A stretch of 64,000 bases of DNA from Pseudomonadota bacterium (GTDB lineage: Bacteria; Pseudomonadota; Gammaproteobacteria; Burkholderiales; Burkholderiaceae_B), in the NCBI GenBank assembly GCA_023423975.1, contig JAFAEO010000058.1, positions 62,001 to 126,000 on the forward strand, read 5' to 3'. The notes under the pieces are model-generated. The model worked only from the letters and a program-made list of their open reading frames with translations. It did not search any database and had not been told where the DNA came from. Every line of letters starts with the position of its first letter. Position 1 is the stretch's first letter. Position numbers and translations under genes: made by a program. Of this stretch, positions 36,386-44,370 are shown piece after piece.

Positions 36386-36685
36386 TCAGAACATATGCGT
36401 TGCGTGCGTGACCGCCCCACCGGCACGGATTGCAGCAGCAACCAGCGCGGCTTCGGCAAGCTGGGCATCGGTTGCGCCTGCCTCGCGCGCCTGCTTGGTA
36501 TGTATTGCAATGCAATAAGGACATTGCGTAGTGACGGCAACGGCAAGCGCGATAATCTGTTTTTGCAGTGCACTCAAAGCGCCATCGGCAAACGCAGCCT
36601 GGTCAAATGCGCGAAACGCCTGCATGGCTTGCGGTGCAGCGGTATCAAGGTCCTTCATATGGGCAAGATGCTTCATATCATACAT
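36386..36685 (-). CDS. AhpD-like carboxymuconolactone decarboxylase-family protein
   Basis: 99-residue protein of the CMD/AhpD superfamily. The redox motif is TTQCPYCIAIHTKQAREAG, with CxxC plus His, as in alkylhydroperoxidase-like members. Start at ATG 36685 is fixed by AAGGAG eight to thirteen bases upstream; the longer frame to 36853 is not conserved. Such proteins may reduce peroxides or act as protein-thiol relays; the true substrate is unknown. It is divergent from xoxF, 565 bp away. Confidence 0.87.
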   Translation of the reverse strand: MYDMKHLAHMKDLDTAAPQAMQAFRAFDQAAFADGALSALQKQIIALAVAVTTQCPYCIAIHTKQAREAGATDAQLAEAALVAAAIRAGGAVTHATHMF

Positions 36686-37250
36686 GTGATTATCTCCTTG
36701 GGGATTATATTTACCATTCTGACCTATCCGTGCATAGCAGCAACTGCGGCCATAATATTGGCTCGCAATTTCAATTGTGATATCGATTTTGACCGTCCCT
36801 TTGCACCCTGGGCAATCGCGCAACCGCAGGTTATCAATGCTCATGACTTTCAAAATACAACCGAGTTCTCATCATGCCAAACACCGGCTTTCATTCCAAT
36901 GAATGTTTTTTCGGATGCCGCTCCTTATCGGCCCGCGCGCCTGTGGCAGGCCCGACGCAAAAAGGCGCCTGTCCTAATACGACACATAATGTCCTGACCT
37001 TGTTCTGCTTGCGGTACATTTGACCGCCTATATATATGCACATGATGACCGATATACCCCGCTACGCCGGCCCGATTGTGCCCAACACGTCGATACACCG
37101 CCATTTGCACGCGTGCACGTCGGCCTTGTTCAGATTGGCATGAATTGTGCTTATAGCAATCTATGACCATATGCATGCTGCTCGTGCTATGTTCCCGTAA
37201 GACCTTTAATTCGTGTTCTGAAATATATAACGATAACCCCGGAGGAAGAC
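36686..37250. promoter_or_regulatory. Long divergent control region of xoxF and the AhpD-like gene
   Basis: 565 bases between divergent starts; must hold both promoters. Only the xoxF ribosome site (GGAGG at ~37240) is clear. I found no convincing sigma-70 or sigma-54 (GG-N10-GC) element by eye. Confidence 0.5.
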
Positions 37251-39098
37251 ATGTCTTTTAAGATAACCCTTAAACAGATGCTATGTGTCGCAGGTGCGCT
37301 GGCCTTTACTGGCACGGCACAGGCGGATCCACAATTGCAGGAAGCTATGAAAAACCCGGATAACTGGGCGGTTCAGGCAGGCGATTTTGCCAACCAGCGC
37401 TACAGTAAACTGGATCAGATCAACAAGGACAACGTAAAGAACCTTCAGGTGGCCTGGACTTTCTCCACCGGCGTACTGCGGGGACACGAGGGTGGACCAC
37501 TGGTTATTGGGGATGTGATGTATGTTCACAGCCCCTTCCCCAACAAGGTATTCGCTATCAGCCTGAAGGATCACAGTCTGCTCTGGAAATACGAGCCTAC
37601 CCAGGATCCCAATGTAATTACCATCATGTGTTGTGATTCGGTCAACCGAGGCCTGGCATTCGGCGATGGCAAAATCATTCTGCAACAGAATGACACCACC
37701 ATGGTGGCCCTGGATGCCAAAACCGGCAAGGAAGTATGGAAGGTCAAAAACGGCGACTTCAAAGTAGGTGAAAGCAATACCAATGCGCCGCATATTTTCA
37801 AGGATAAAGTCATCACCGGCATCTCCGGTGGTGAGTTTGGTGTACGGGGACGTCTGCTGGCCTACAACCTGAAAGACGGCAAGGAAGCCTGGAAAGCCTA
37901 CTCGACCGGCCCGGACGACGAGATGCTGTTTGATGCCGAAAAAACGATGACCTGGACCGATGGCAAAATGGCTGCCGTGGGTAAAGATTCCTCGCTCAAA
38001 TCCTGGAAAGGCGATCAGTGGAAAATTGGCGGCGGCACCACCTGGGGCTGGTTCAGTTATGACCCTGCCCTGAATCTGGTGTACTACGGTACCGGCAACC
38101 CCGGCACCTGGAACCCGTCACAACGCCCTGGCGACAACAAATGGTCCATGTCCATCATCGCACGGGATCTGGATACCGGTGTAGCCAAATGGGTCTACCA
38201 GATGACACCGCATGACGAATGGGATTATGACGGCGTCAATGAAAATATCCTTGCCGATATCAAAGTGGGTGGCAAAGATCGCAAGGCGCTGGTTCACTTT
38301 GACCGCAACGGTTTTGGCTATACGCTTGACCGTGAATCAGGCGAATTGCTGGTTGCCGAGAAATACGATCCGACCATCAATTGGGCCGACAAAATCGACA
38401 TGAAGTCCGGCCGTCCTGTTGTCAACAGCAAATATAGCCCTGCCAAAGGCGGTGAAGACGTCAACGTCAAAGGCATCTGTCCATCTGCACTGGGTACCAA
38501 GGATCAGCAACCTGCTGCATTCTCACCCAAAACCGGCGTATTCTACGTCCCCACCAACCACGTCTGCATGGACTATGAACCATTTGCAGTTGATTATGTA
38601 GCTGGTCAGCCGTACGTTGGTGCAACTGTGTCCATGTTCCCTACCCCCAACAGCCATGGCGGCATGGGTAACTTCATTGCCTGGGATGCAGACAAAGGCA
38701 AAATCCTGTGGAGCATTCCTGAAAGATTCTCCGTATGGAGCGGCGCCCTTGCCACAGCCGGTGATGTGGTTTTCTACGGTACGCTTGAAGGTTATATTAA
38801 AGCCGTTGACACCAGCGGCAAAGAACTGTGGAAGTTCAAAACACCTTCTGGCGTGATTGGCAACGTCACTACCTGGAAATACGAAGGCAAACAATACGTT
38901 GGCGTACTGTCCGGTATTGGCGGCTGGGCCGGCATTGGTCTGGCAGCAGGTCTTGAAAAGTCTACCGACGGCCTGGGTGCGGTTGGCGGCTACAAGGATC
39001 TGGCCAAATACACCGAACTTGGCGGTGCACTGATGGTCTTCGCATTGCCTGACAATGTCGCCACCGCAGCGGCAGAAAAAACCACAAAAACGCAATAA
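37251..39098 (+). CDS. xoxF: Lanthanide-dependent PQQ methanol dehydrogenase XoxF
   Basis: 615-residue periplasmic quinoprotein oxidising methanol (and probably other short alcohols, possibly formaldehyde) with PQQ. Signal peptide residues 1-25 (GTAQADPQ). Eight-bladed propeller with repeated tryptophan-docking motifs. The vicinal disulfide that stacks on PQQ is Cys127-Cys128 (IMCCDS). In HDEWDYDG the catalytic Asp is residue 325, and Asp327 two residues on is the extra ligand that marks rare-earth-binding XoxF; calcium-type MxaF has Ala there. Followed by its cytochrome and XoxJ. Clade is likely XoxF5, by overall similarity only. Confidence 0.95.
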   Translation: MSFKITLKQMLCVAGALAFTGTAQADPQLQEAMKNPDNWAVQAGDFANQRYSKLDQINKDNVKNLQVAWTFSTGVLRGHEGGPLVIGDVMYVHSPFPNKVFAISLKDHSLLWKYEPTQDPNVITIMCCDSVNRGLAFGDGKIILQQNDTTMVALDAKTGKEVWKVKNGDFKVGESNTNAPHIFKDKVITGISGGEFGVRGRLLAYNLKDGKEAWKAYSTGPDDEMLFDAEKTMTWTDGKMAAVGKDSSLKSWKGDQWKIGGGTTWGWFSYDPALNLVYYGTGNPGTWNPSQRPGDNKWSMSIIARDLDTGVAKWVYQMTPHDEWDYDGVNENILADIKVGGKDRKALVHFDRNGFGYTLDRESGELLVAEKYDPTINWADKIDMKSGRPVVNSKYSPAKGGEDVNVKGICPSALGTKDQQPAAFSPKTGVFYVPTNHVCMDYEPFAVDYVAGQPYVGATVSMFPTPNSHGGMGNFIAWDADKGKILWSIPERFSVWSGALATAGDVVFYGTLEGYIKAVDTSGKELWKFKTPSGVIGNVTTWKYEGKQYVGVLSGIGGWAGIGLAAGLEKSTDGLGAVGGYKDLAKYTELGGALMVFALPDNVATAAAEKTTKTQ

Positions 39099-39219
39099 AT
39101 AGCGTCATGCAGGGTGGCCGGTTCACGCCGCTCACCCTGCAATATCAAGGTATCAAAAGAAACACAAATTCATGGCGGCATGTGCAATGCCTGCATGATA
39201 AATCTGGGACAAACTCAAT

Positions 39220-39873
39220 ATGACTTTACGTTTACGCACAATCGGAGCAGGACTCGCTATCGCTGGAATCTGTACCTTCTCTGCGCAAGCCGCAGATATC
39301 AACCCTGGTACGCAACTTCTGACCACAATGCTGGCAGCAACGACAACCACTTTTGGTGACGGGGGCGCAGAAACAACACAAGGCACCCTTAAGGCCGAAT
39401 CGACAGAAAAACGGCAAGTGCCGGCCGGCGCGGCTACCAAGCCCACTGCGCCAACACCGGCACCAGCCACCGCGGCCGAGTCGCCAGCAGCCGCAGACAA
39501 ACCGGCAGCTGACAAGCCCGCAAACGCGCCAGCAGCCTCCGATAGCGGCGACGTAAAGTATGTGGTCAAGGAAGGTAATAAGGCCGATGACCATGTACTG
39601 CAAGGATGGAAAACCTGGCGAGCACTCGATTGCGCGCGCTGTCACGGCGCCAAGCAGGAAGGTCTTGTCGGTCCCTCACTGATCGTCGCGATTAACAAAC
39701 TGTCGCACGAAGAATTCAACACAACCGTGCTCAAGGGGCGTTTGCCACAGGGCATGCCGCCATTTGAAAGCGTACCGCGCCTGGTAAAGAATATTGATAA
39801 TCTGTACACTTATCTGAAAGCGCGTGCAGATGGAAAGCTGGAACCCGGACATGTGTACCCGCTGGATAAATAA
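39220..39873 (+). CDS. xoxG: Cytochrome c XoxG (electron acceptor of XoxF) with Ala/Pro linker
   Basis: 217-residue periplasmic c-type cytochrome. Signal peptide ~1-24 (ICTFSAQAAD). A single heme site C138-A-R-C141-H142 (LDCARCHGAKQ) and a later Met ligand in LPQGMPPFE. Between signal and heme domain, residues ~70-108 form a low-complexity linker rich in Ala, Pro, Thr and Lys (TPAPATAAESPAAADKP). XoxG/MxaG proteins usually lack such a long linker. Lies 121 bp behind xoxF. Confidence 0.88.
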   Translation: MTLRLRTIGAGLAIAGICTFSAQAADINPGTQLLTTMLAATTTTFGDGGAETTQGTLKAESTEKRQVPAGAATKPTAPTPAPATAAESPAAADKPAADKPANAPAASDSGDVKYVVKEGNKADDHVLQGWKTWRALDCARCHGAKQEGLVGPSLIVAINKLSHEEFNTTVLKGRLPQGMPPFESVPRLVKNIDNLYTYLKARADGKLEPGHVYPLDK

Positions 39874-39967
39874 AAGCGCTACTATAAGCAGGTGCTCTCA
39901 ATGAGCCCTGCTTGCATTTCCGCTTTTTATTTCAATTGTTATGATCGTTGTCGGAAGGATGTATTTC

Positions 39968-40879
39968 ATGCTGTCAGATAAATTACTGCCCATCCCACGT
40001 GCTGCATTGCTTGTAACACTCACCCTGAGTGCAGGCCTGCTTGCCGCAACGGCGCTGGCGCAGGAACCGAAAAAGCAAGACAAGGACGGTGAAAAGGTGC
40101 TGCGGGTGTGCCAGGATCCCAACAATATGCCTATGTCCCGACAGGATGAAAGTGGCTACGAAAACAAAATCGCTGCGCTGTTCGCAAAAAAACTGGGCTG
40201 GAAGCTGGAGCACACCTGGCACCCTCAGCGTATGGGTTTCACGCGAGCGACACTGACCGCCAAGGACCCAAAGACCGACCGCTATAAGTGCGACGTGGTT
40301 ACGGGTGTATCGCCAGGCTTCGAACGCGGCATTCCCACCAAGCGCTATATGACGTCAACCTACGCCATCGTATACGTCAAAGGCAAGGGCCTGGATGGTA
40401 TCAAAAAGCCAGAAGACATCATGTCTCTGGATAAAGCGACGTTGTCAAAAATCAAGATCGGCGCCTTCTCCGGTACACCACCGGTAAACTGGCTGTTGTC
40501 GCACAGCCTGCTGGAACGCATGGTGCCGTATCAGTTGCAAACCGGAGACCCGGAACAGTATCCCGGGCAGATTATCGAACATGATCTGGCCAACGGCAAA
40601 ATTGACATTGCCATTGCCTGGGGTCCGATTGCCGGATACTACGCCAAGCATGGCGATGGCGGCGTACCCATGACCGTCGTGCCCTTTGACACCCGTATCG
40701 GCCATCATCAATTTGCGTTCAACATTGCCATGGGTGTTCGGCACGACAGCAAAAAACTGCGCGACAAGCTCAATGAGTTGATCGACTCCAGCGGCCCGGA
40801 GATCGCCGCTATTCTGAAAGAATATGATGTTCCGACAGCCACGGCCCCTGTTGATCGCATTGAAGATGACGACGACTGA
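39968..40879 (+). CDS. xoxJ: XoxJ, periplasmic binding-protein-like partner of XoxF
   Basis: 303-residue protein of the MxaJ/XoxJ family, solute-binding-protein fold, thought to help XoxF maturation or activation. Signal peptide ends ATALAQEP; mature part begins KVLRVCQDPNNMPMSRQDESGYENKIA, then KLGWKLEHTWHPQRMGF and GVSPGFERGIPTKRYMTSTYAIVYV, all typical. Start taken at ATG 39968 (GGAAGG nine bases upstream); ATG 39941 is an alternative. Ends in an acidic EDDDD. 95 bp after xoxG. Confidence 0.87.
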   Translation: MLSDKLLPIPRAALLVTLTLSAGLLAATALAQEPKKQDKDGEKVLRVCQDPNNMPMSRQDESGYENKIAALFAKKLGWKLEHTWHPQRMGFTRATLTAKDPKTDRYKCDVVTGVSPGFERGIPTKRYMTSTYAIVYVKGKGLDGIKKPEDIMSLDKATLSKIKIGAFSGTPPVNWLLSHSLLERMVPYQLQTGDPEQYPGQIIEHDLANGKIDIAIAWGPIAGYYAKHGDGGVPMTVVPFDTRIGHHQFAFNIAMGVRHDSKKLRDKLNELIDSSGPEIAAILKEYDVPTATAPVDRIEDDDD

Positions 40880-40923
40880 ATGAATTCGTTGACCACTGCG
40901 GCCAACAAGACAGGAGACAAATC

Positions 40924-41679
40924 ATGATTGACCGTCCTATTTTCAGATCTGGTGCCATCGCGCTAATGCTGGCGCTATCGTGCCAGGCAACGGTCGTGCT
41001 GGCAGCAAATACCAGCCAGCACGCCACAACCGCACAACCGGCTGGCACCGCCGCACCCGCATCAAAACCCGAATCTGACCCCATTACCGAAGCCGAACGC
41101 AAGTTGTTTCTGGACAAGCATTTTGCCAACACGACCCGCCAGTCTATTGATTACACTTACCGCCAGGCCGGTCCCAGCATGACGACAATCAATGATAAGG
41201 TCAAAGTAGACGTTCGCCAACGGCATGAAGACGGCACTGCATCGGTCAACGTGAATTTTCTTTCTGGCCCGAACCATACGCCGATCGCACCCATTGATCA
41301 TGCAGAAGGAAACCCTGCTCTACTCGGGTTCCTGGAGCGCGATATTGCCGAGATGAAGCGATTTACAGGCGGCTCTACCGTTTATTTTCGCAAGCGTATC
41401 CGGCTGGCGCTGGCCGACAGCAACGTCAAAGTAGACAAGGTCAATGTCAAGTTTGAGAACAAGCAGATCGCGGCCGATCGCATCGTGATCCAGCCCTATG
41501 TCAATGATCCAATGAAGGAGAAAATTGGCAAGTTCGCCGCCAAACGCTATGTTTTCGTGATAAGTCCGAATATACCCGGCGGACTTTATCAGGTATACAC
41601 AAGTGAAAAATTTGCCGAAAGCCAGCCAGCTCAGGTGGACACATCCATGACGATTTCCGGGGGAGAAATACCGGGATAG
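40924..41679 (+). CDS. Unknown exported protein, last gene of the xox cluster
   Basis: 251-residue protein with a signal peptide ending VVLAANT. After a ~35-residue Ala/Thr/Pro linker comes a ~190-residue domain starting TEAERKLFLDKHFANT, with predicted beta strands, FLERDIAEMKRFTGGSTVYFRKRIRLAL and IVIQPYVNDPMKEKIGKFAAKRYVFVIS. No cysteine in the mature part and no heme motif. GGAGA precedes ATG 40924 and it is 44 bp after xoxJ, so it is co-transcribed with the methanol oxidation genes. I know no characterised homologue; a periplasmic role with XoxF is inferred from position. Confidence 0.78.
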   Translation: MIDRPIFRSGAIALMLALSCQATVVLAANTSQHATTAQPAGTAAPASKPESDPITEAERKLFLDKHFANTTRQSIDYTYRQAGPSMTTINDKVKVDVRQRHEDGTASVNVNFLSGPNHTPIAPIDHAEGNPALLGFLERDIAEMKRFTGGSTVYFRKRIRLALADSNVKVDKVNVKFENKQIAADRIVIQPYVNDPMKEKIGKFAAKRYVFVISPNIPGGLYQVYTSEKFAESQPAQVDTSMTISGGEIPG

Positions 41680-41703
41680 CAAGCATCCCGGCAATGTGTC
41701 AGC

Positions 41704-41734
41704 AAAGGGCCCGTTCTAAACAACGGGCCCTTTT
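41704..41734. terminator. Strong terminator closing the xox operon (possibly bidirectional)
   Basis: Perfect 12-bp stem (41704-41715 with 41722-41733), six-base loop CTAAAC, A-rich on the left and TTTT on the right, so it could stop transcripts from both strands. It lies 25 bases after the gene at 40924 and 56 bases before the end of the convergent beta-propeller gene. Confidence 0.9.
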
Positions 41735-41789
41735 GCCACCGTATAGCCGACAGCGACTGTCTAGCTCAGCCAAGCCGCGGCCAAAGCGA

Positions 41790-42737
41790 TCAATGGATAT
41801 AGACACCCCATGGACGTTCGCCCACCGCGATATCGGTAATCTTCGCGTTCTTTTCCGTATCGATCACAGTCACGCTGTTGGAGCGGCCGTTGGCCACATA
41901 CAGTTTTTTGCCGTCGGGTGAAATCGCCATGTTCCATGGACGCTGCCCCACCTTGACAGTGGCAACGATTTCATCTTTGGCCGTATCAATCACCGATACG
42001 CTTGCATCACCCCCGTTGGAGATATACACGCGGCTGCCATCCGGGCTGACCGTCACACCATTGGAGCGTACGCCACCGGCAAGCTTCTTGATGACTTTAT
42101 TGTTGGGCAAGTCAATCACGTAGACTTCATTGCTGTTTTCAGCGGCGACATAGGCCTTGCTGCTGTCGGGAAGATAACCGATACCACGAGGTCGTTTGCC
42201 CACTTCAATCTCCGAGACGGCCTTGCGCGCTGAAAAATCGATCACGTCAACGGAATGCCCGTCTTCGGCGCTCACCAGCAGCTTTTTGCCATCGGGCGAG
42301 AAGACCGCATGCTCGGGATTATCTCCGTTCACCTTGATCTCATCGACCATTTTATTGGTTTGAGTATCAATAATGGCAACCGTATTATTCTCTTCAATCG
42401 CTGCGGCAATCCAGCGCCCATCGGCCGACACGTACACGCCTTCAGGCGAGTCGCCCAGGCTAACGCTGCCAATCACCTTGCGTTGTTTTAAATCTACAAT
42501 ATTGAGCTGGTTATTGGTTTTCTGGCTCACATACAGATTATCCCCACTGGCGGCCAGGCCCCTGGGCTTTTCACCCAGGTCCTTGATGGTATCCACAACC
42601 TTGTCGGTCGCGACATCGATCACAGAAATACTGGCGCCGCCTTCATTAGGCACATACGCAAATGGTTCCGCTGTGGCCGCAGTGGCGAACGACAGCAATG
42701 TAGCTGCAAGTGTTGTGATTAGTATTTTTTGTCTCAT
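41790..42737 (-). CDS. YVTN-type beta-propeller protein associated with PQQ-dependent catabolism
   Basis: 315-residue exported protein (signal ending TAATAEPFA) made of about seven repeats of the form VIDVATDKVVDTI..G..P.G...S.DG..LYV. It matches the beta-propeller group found beside PQQ-dependent alcohol oxidation genes. Such proteins may bind quinoproteins or PQQ; a function is not established. Runs convergent with the xox operon and in tandem with the cytochrome b561 gene 30 bp upstream. Confidence 0.87.
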   Translation of the reverse strand: MRQKILITTLAATLLSFATAATAEPFAYVPNEGGASISVIDVATDKVVDTIKDLGEKPRGLAASGDNLYVSQKTNNQLNIVDLKQRKVIGSVSLGDSPEGVYVSADGRWIAAAIEENNTVAIIDTQTNKMVDEIKVNGDNPEHAVFSPDGKKLLVSAEDGHSVDVIDFSARKAVSEIEVGKRPRGIGYLPDSSKAYVAAENSNEVYVIDLPNNKVIKKLAGGVRSNGVTVSPDGSRVYISNGGDASVSVIDTAKDEIVATVKVGQRPWNMAISPDGKKLYVANGRSNSVTVIDTEKNAKITDIAVGERPWGVYIH

Positions 42738-42767
42738 CCTTAAGTCTCCTTTGACAACATAGTGGTG

Positions 42768-43325
42768 CTACCGGCCTGATGAGGAGCCAGGCAGCATTCG
42801 ATGAATCACCTCCCGATGTCCCGACACCAGGTGCGAGACGGCGGCCAGCACATGCAGAATCACCAGACACAGCAGTATCCAGGAAATTAGCCCATGCAAC
42901 TGATTGAAAAACGCATAAATCGCTTTATCTTCGATGCCCCAGGGGGGCATTTCAATTGTGTTGAAAAACTTGACGCCCCACTTGCTGAAGTTGGATGCAA
43001 TATAGCCGGTAAGCGGCAGCAGCAGCATAAAAAAATAAAGCAGAAAATGGGTAGCAGAAGCCGCCTTTTGCTGCCACGTTGGGATGGACACGGGCAACGC
43101 GGGGGGACGGTGGGTAAGGCGCCAGCCAATACGCGCCAGAATCAGCAGGCCGATCAGCATGCCGGTGCTTTTATGTATATTCACAAAATAGCTGCGATCC
43201 GGTACACCCCGGGGTATGCTTTCCAGGTACCAGCCCAGAACAAACTGCCCTACCAGGCACAGTGCGATCATCCAATGCAGCAGCATTGCCACTCGTGTAT
43301 AACGAGGTGCATCCATGTATGTCAT
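42768..43325 (-). CDS. Cytochrome b561-type di-heme membrane protein
   Basis: 185-residue inner-membrane protein with four hydrophobic helices and paired histidines (MLLHWMIALCL, VNIHKSTGM, ATHFLLYFFM, QLHGLISWILLCLVILHVLAAVSH) that bind two b hemes. Belongs to the bacterial CybB family, known as quinone:superoxide oxidoreductases or electron links between quinone and periplasmic carriers. Co-transcription with the propeller protein suggests a role in respiration linked to PQQ enzymes (inference). Confidence 0.88.
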   Translation of the reverse strand: MTYMDAPRYTRVAMLLHWMIALCLVGQFVLGWYLESIPRGVPDRSYFVNIHKSTGMLIGLLILARIGWRLTHRPPALPVSIPTWQQKAASATHFLLYFFMLLLPLTGYIASNFSKWGVKFFNTIEMPPWGIEDKAIYAFFNQLHGLISWILLCLVILHVLAAVSHLVSGHREVIHRMLPGSSSGR

Positions 43326-43483
43326 CCCCTTCGGCTATGTATGCCGGTTTTATTGATTAACCCTGCCGGTCCCAAAGAACTGACCTTCTGACTGAACTCT
43401 ATCACGACTGACCACCTATGTCATTGCCGGCAACCACCTTAATGTATGCGAAAAAAATGCATAGCAGAGATGGCAATTGCCAT

Positions 43484-44110
43484 TTACCCCCTGATTGTTT
43501 CTCCTGCCCGGTCCAGCAAATCCGAACTGCTGCCATTGAGCAGCATTAAATGAAAACGCGACAGCTCGCTTTTATGCAGCAACGTCACCGGGCAAGCCAG
43601 TTTATCAGCGTACTTTCGGAATCCTTCATCCAACACGCCGTCACGGATATGCTGCGCTACATTCACGTTCGAGAAAAAGGGTCGCGTCTTTACCAGAATC
43701 AACCTTTCTGCATTCAAATGTGTCGCCAGCCAGGCCGCAATGCTATCGGATGAAATCGTCGAGTCAGTCAGATCATCCGGTATATCCCGCATCAAGGACA
43801 GCGGCATCCATAGCGCGACGCCGCCCCGCTGCAGCGTCTGGCGCACATGGCGCGCATCCAGCACCGGACTGATCTGCGGCGCCATGCTGCTGATCAGCAA
43901 CCCATACTGGGCGCCGGTAAGCAGCAACATATTGTGCGTTACCAGGCGGTCCAATTGCCAGCGTGATTTCATCTCCCGGACAAAATCTGCGCCGTGCCAG
44001 CGACCAGGCACAATAATGACGCGCCCCCCGCCGACAGTACTCAGTTCTTCAACCCAATCCTGCAACGTGTCATCATGAGCCAGAGCACCGTCAAGCTTGA
44101 CTACCCACAT
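43484..44110 (-). CDS. MfnE-like amino-acid-kinase-superfamily protein with altered nucleotide-binding motifs
   Basis: 208-residue protein of the aspartate/glutamate/uridylate kinase fold, most like MfnE-type proteins of methylotrophs that act in methanofuran synthesis (WVVKLDGALAHDDTLQDWVEEL; RVIIVPG; NMLLLTGAQYGLLIS; STISSDSIAAWLA). In typical members the first motif reads KLGGSL and the second PGGGPFAD; here they are KLDGAL and PGRWHGAD, so two glycine-rich phosphate loops are changed. Methanofuran genes are not in the window. It may be a repurposed or decaying kinase. Sits between cytochrome b561 and cbbR, in the same direction. Confidence 0.7.
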   Translation of the reverse strand: MWVVKLDGALAHDDTLQDWVEELSTVGGGRVIIVPGRWHGADFVREMKSRWQLDRLVTHNMLLLTGAQYGLLISSMAPQISPVLDARHVRQTLQRGGVALWMPLSLMRDIPDDLTDSTISSDSIAAWLATHLNAERLILVKTRPFFSNVNVAQHIRDGVLDEGFRKYADKLACPVTLLHKSELSRFHLMLLNGSSSDLLDRAGETIRG

Positions 44111-44370
44111 GTCCCTCTCCTGGTCTTATATTTTTATATATTGGCTCCAGGCTAACAAAAGCAATATTCGTACCAGAATTGTCAGGCAGCCGGGCTTTTG
44201 CCGACATATTGCTTGCCGGCCCCGTGCCCCCTTTGCCTGCGGGCATCTGCAGGCTTACTGGCAACAGGTCAATGCGGCAGTGAATGCCCCGTGCGCGCCG
44301 CACAGGTAAAATAGCGGCCCCTGAACACACCAACTGTGACGCATGCGTGACAATGTGTACCGTTACGCTC

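Noticed and set aside
36263..36997. 244-codon plus-strand open frame upstream of xoxF
   Set aside because: Covers the antisense of the AhpD-like gene and intergenic sequence; no ribosome site or domain.
37251..39098. Calling this gene mxaF or a general PQQ ethanol dehydrogenase
   Set aside because: The DYD motif with Asp at +2 and the XoxG/XoxJ neighbours indicate XoxF; no mxaI or fused cytochrome domain.
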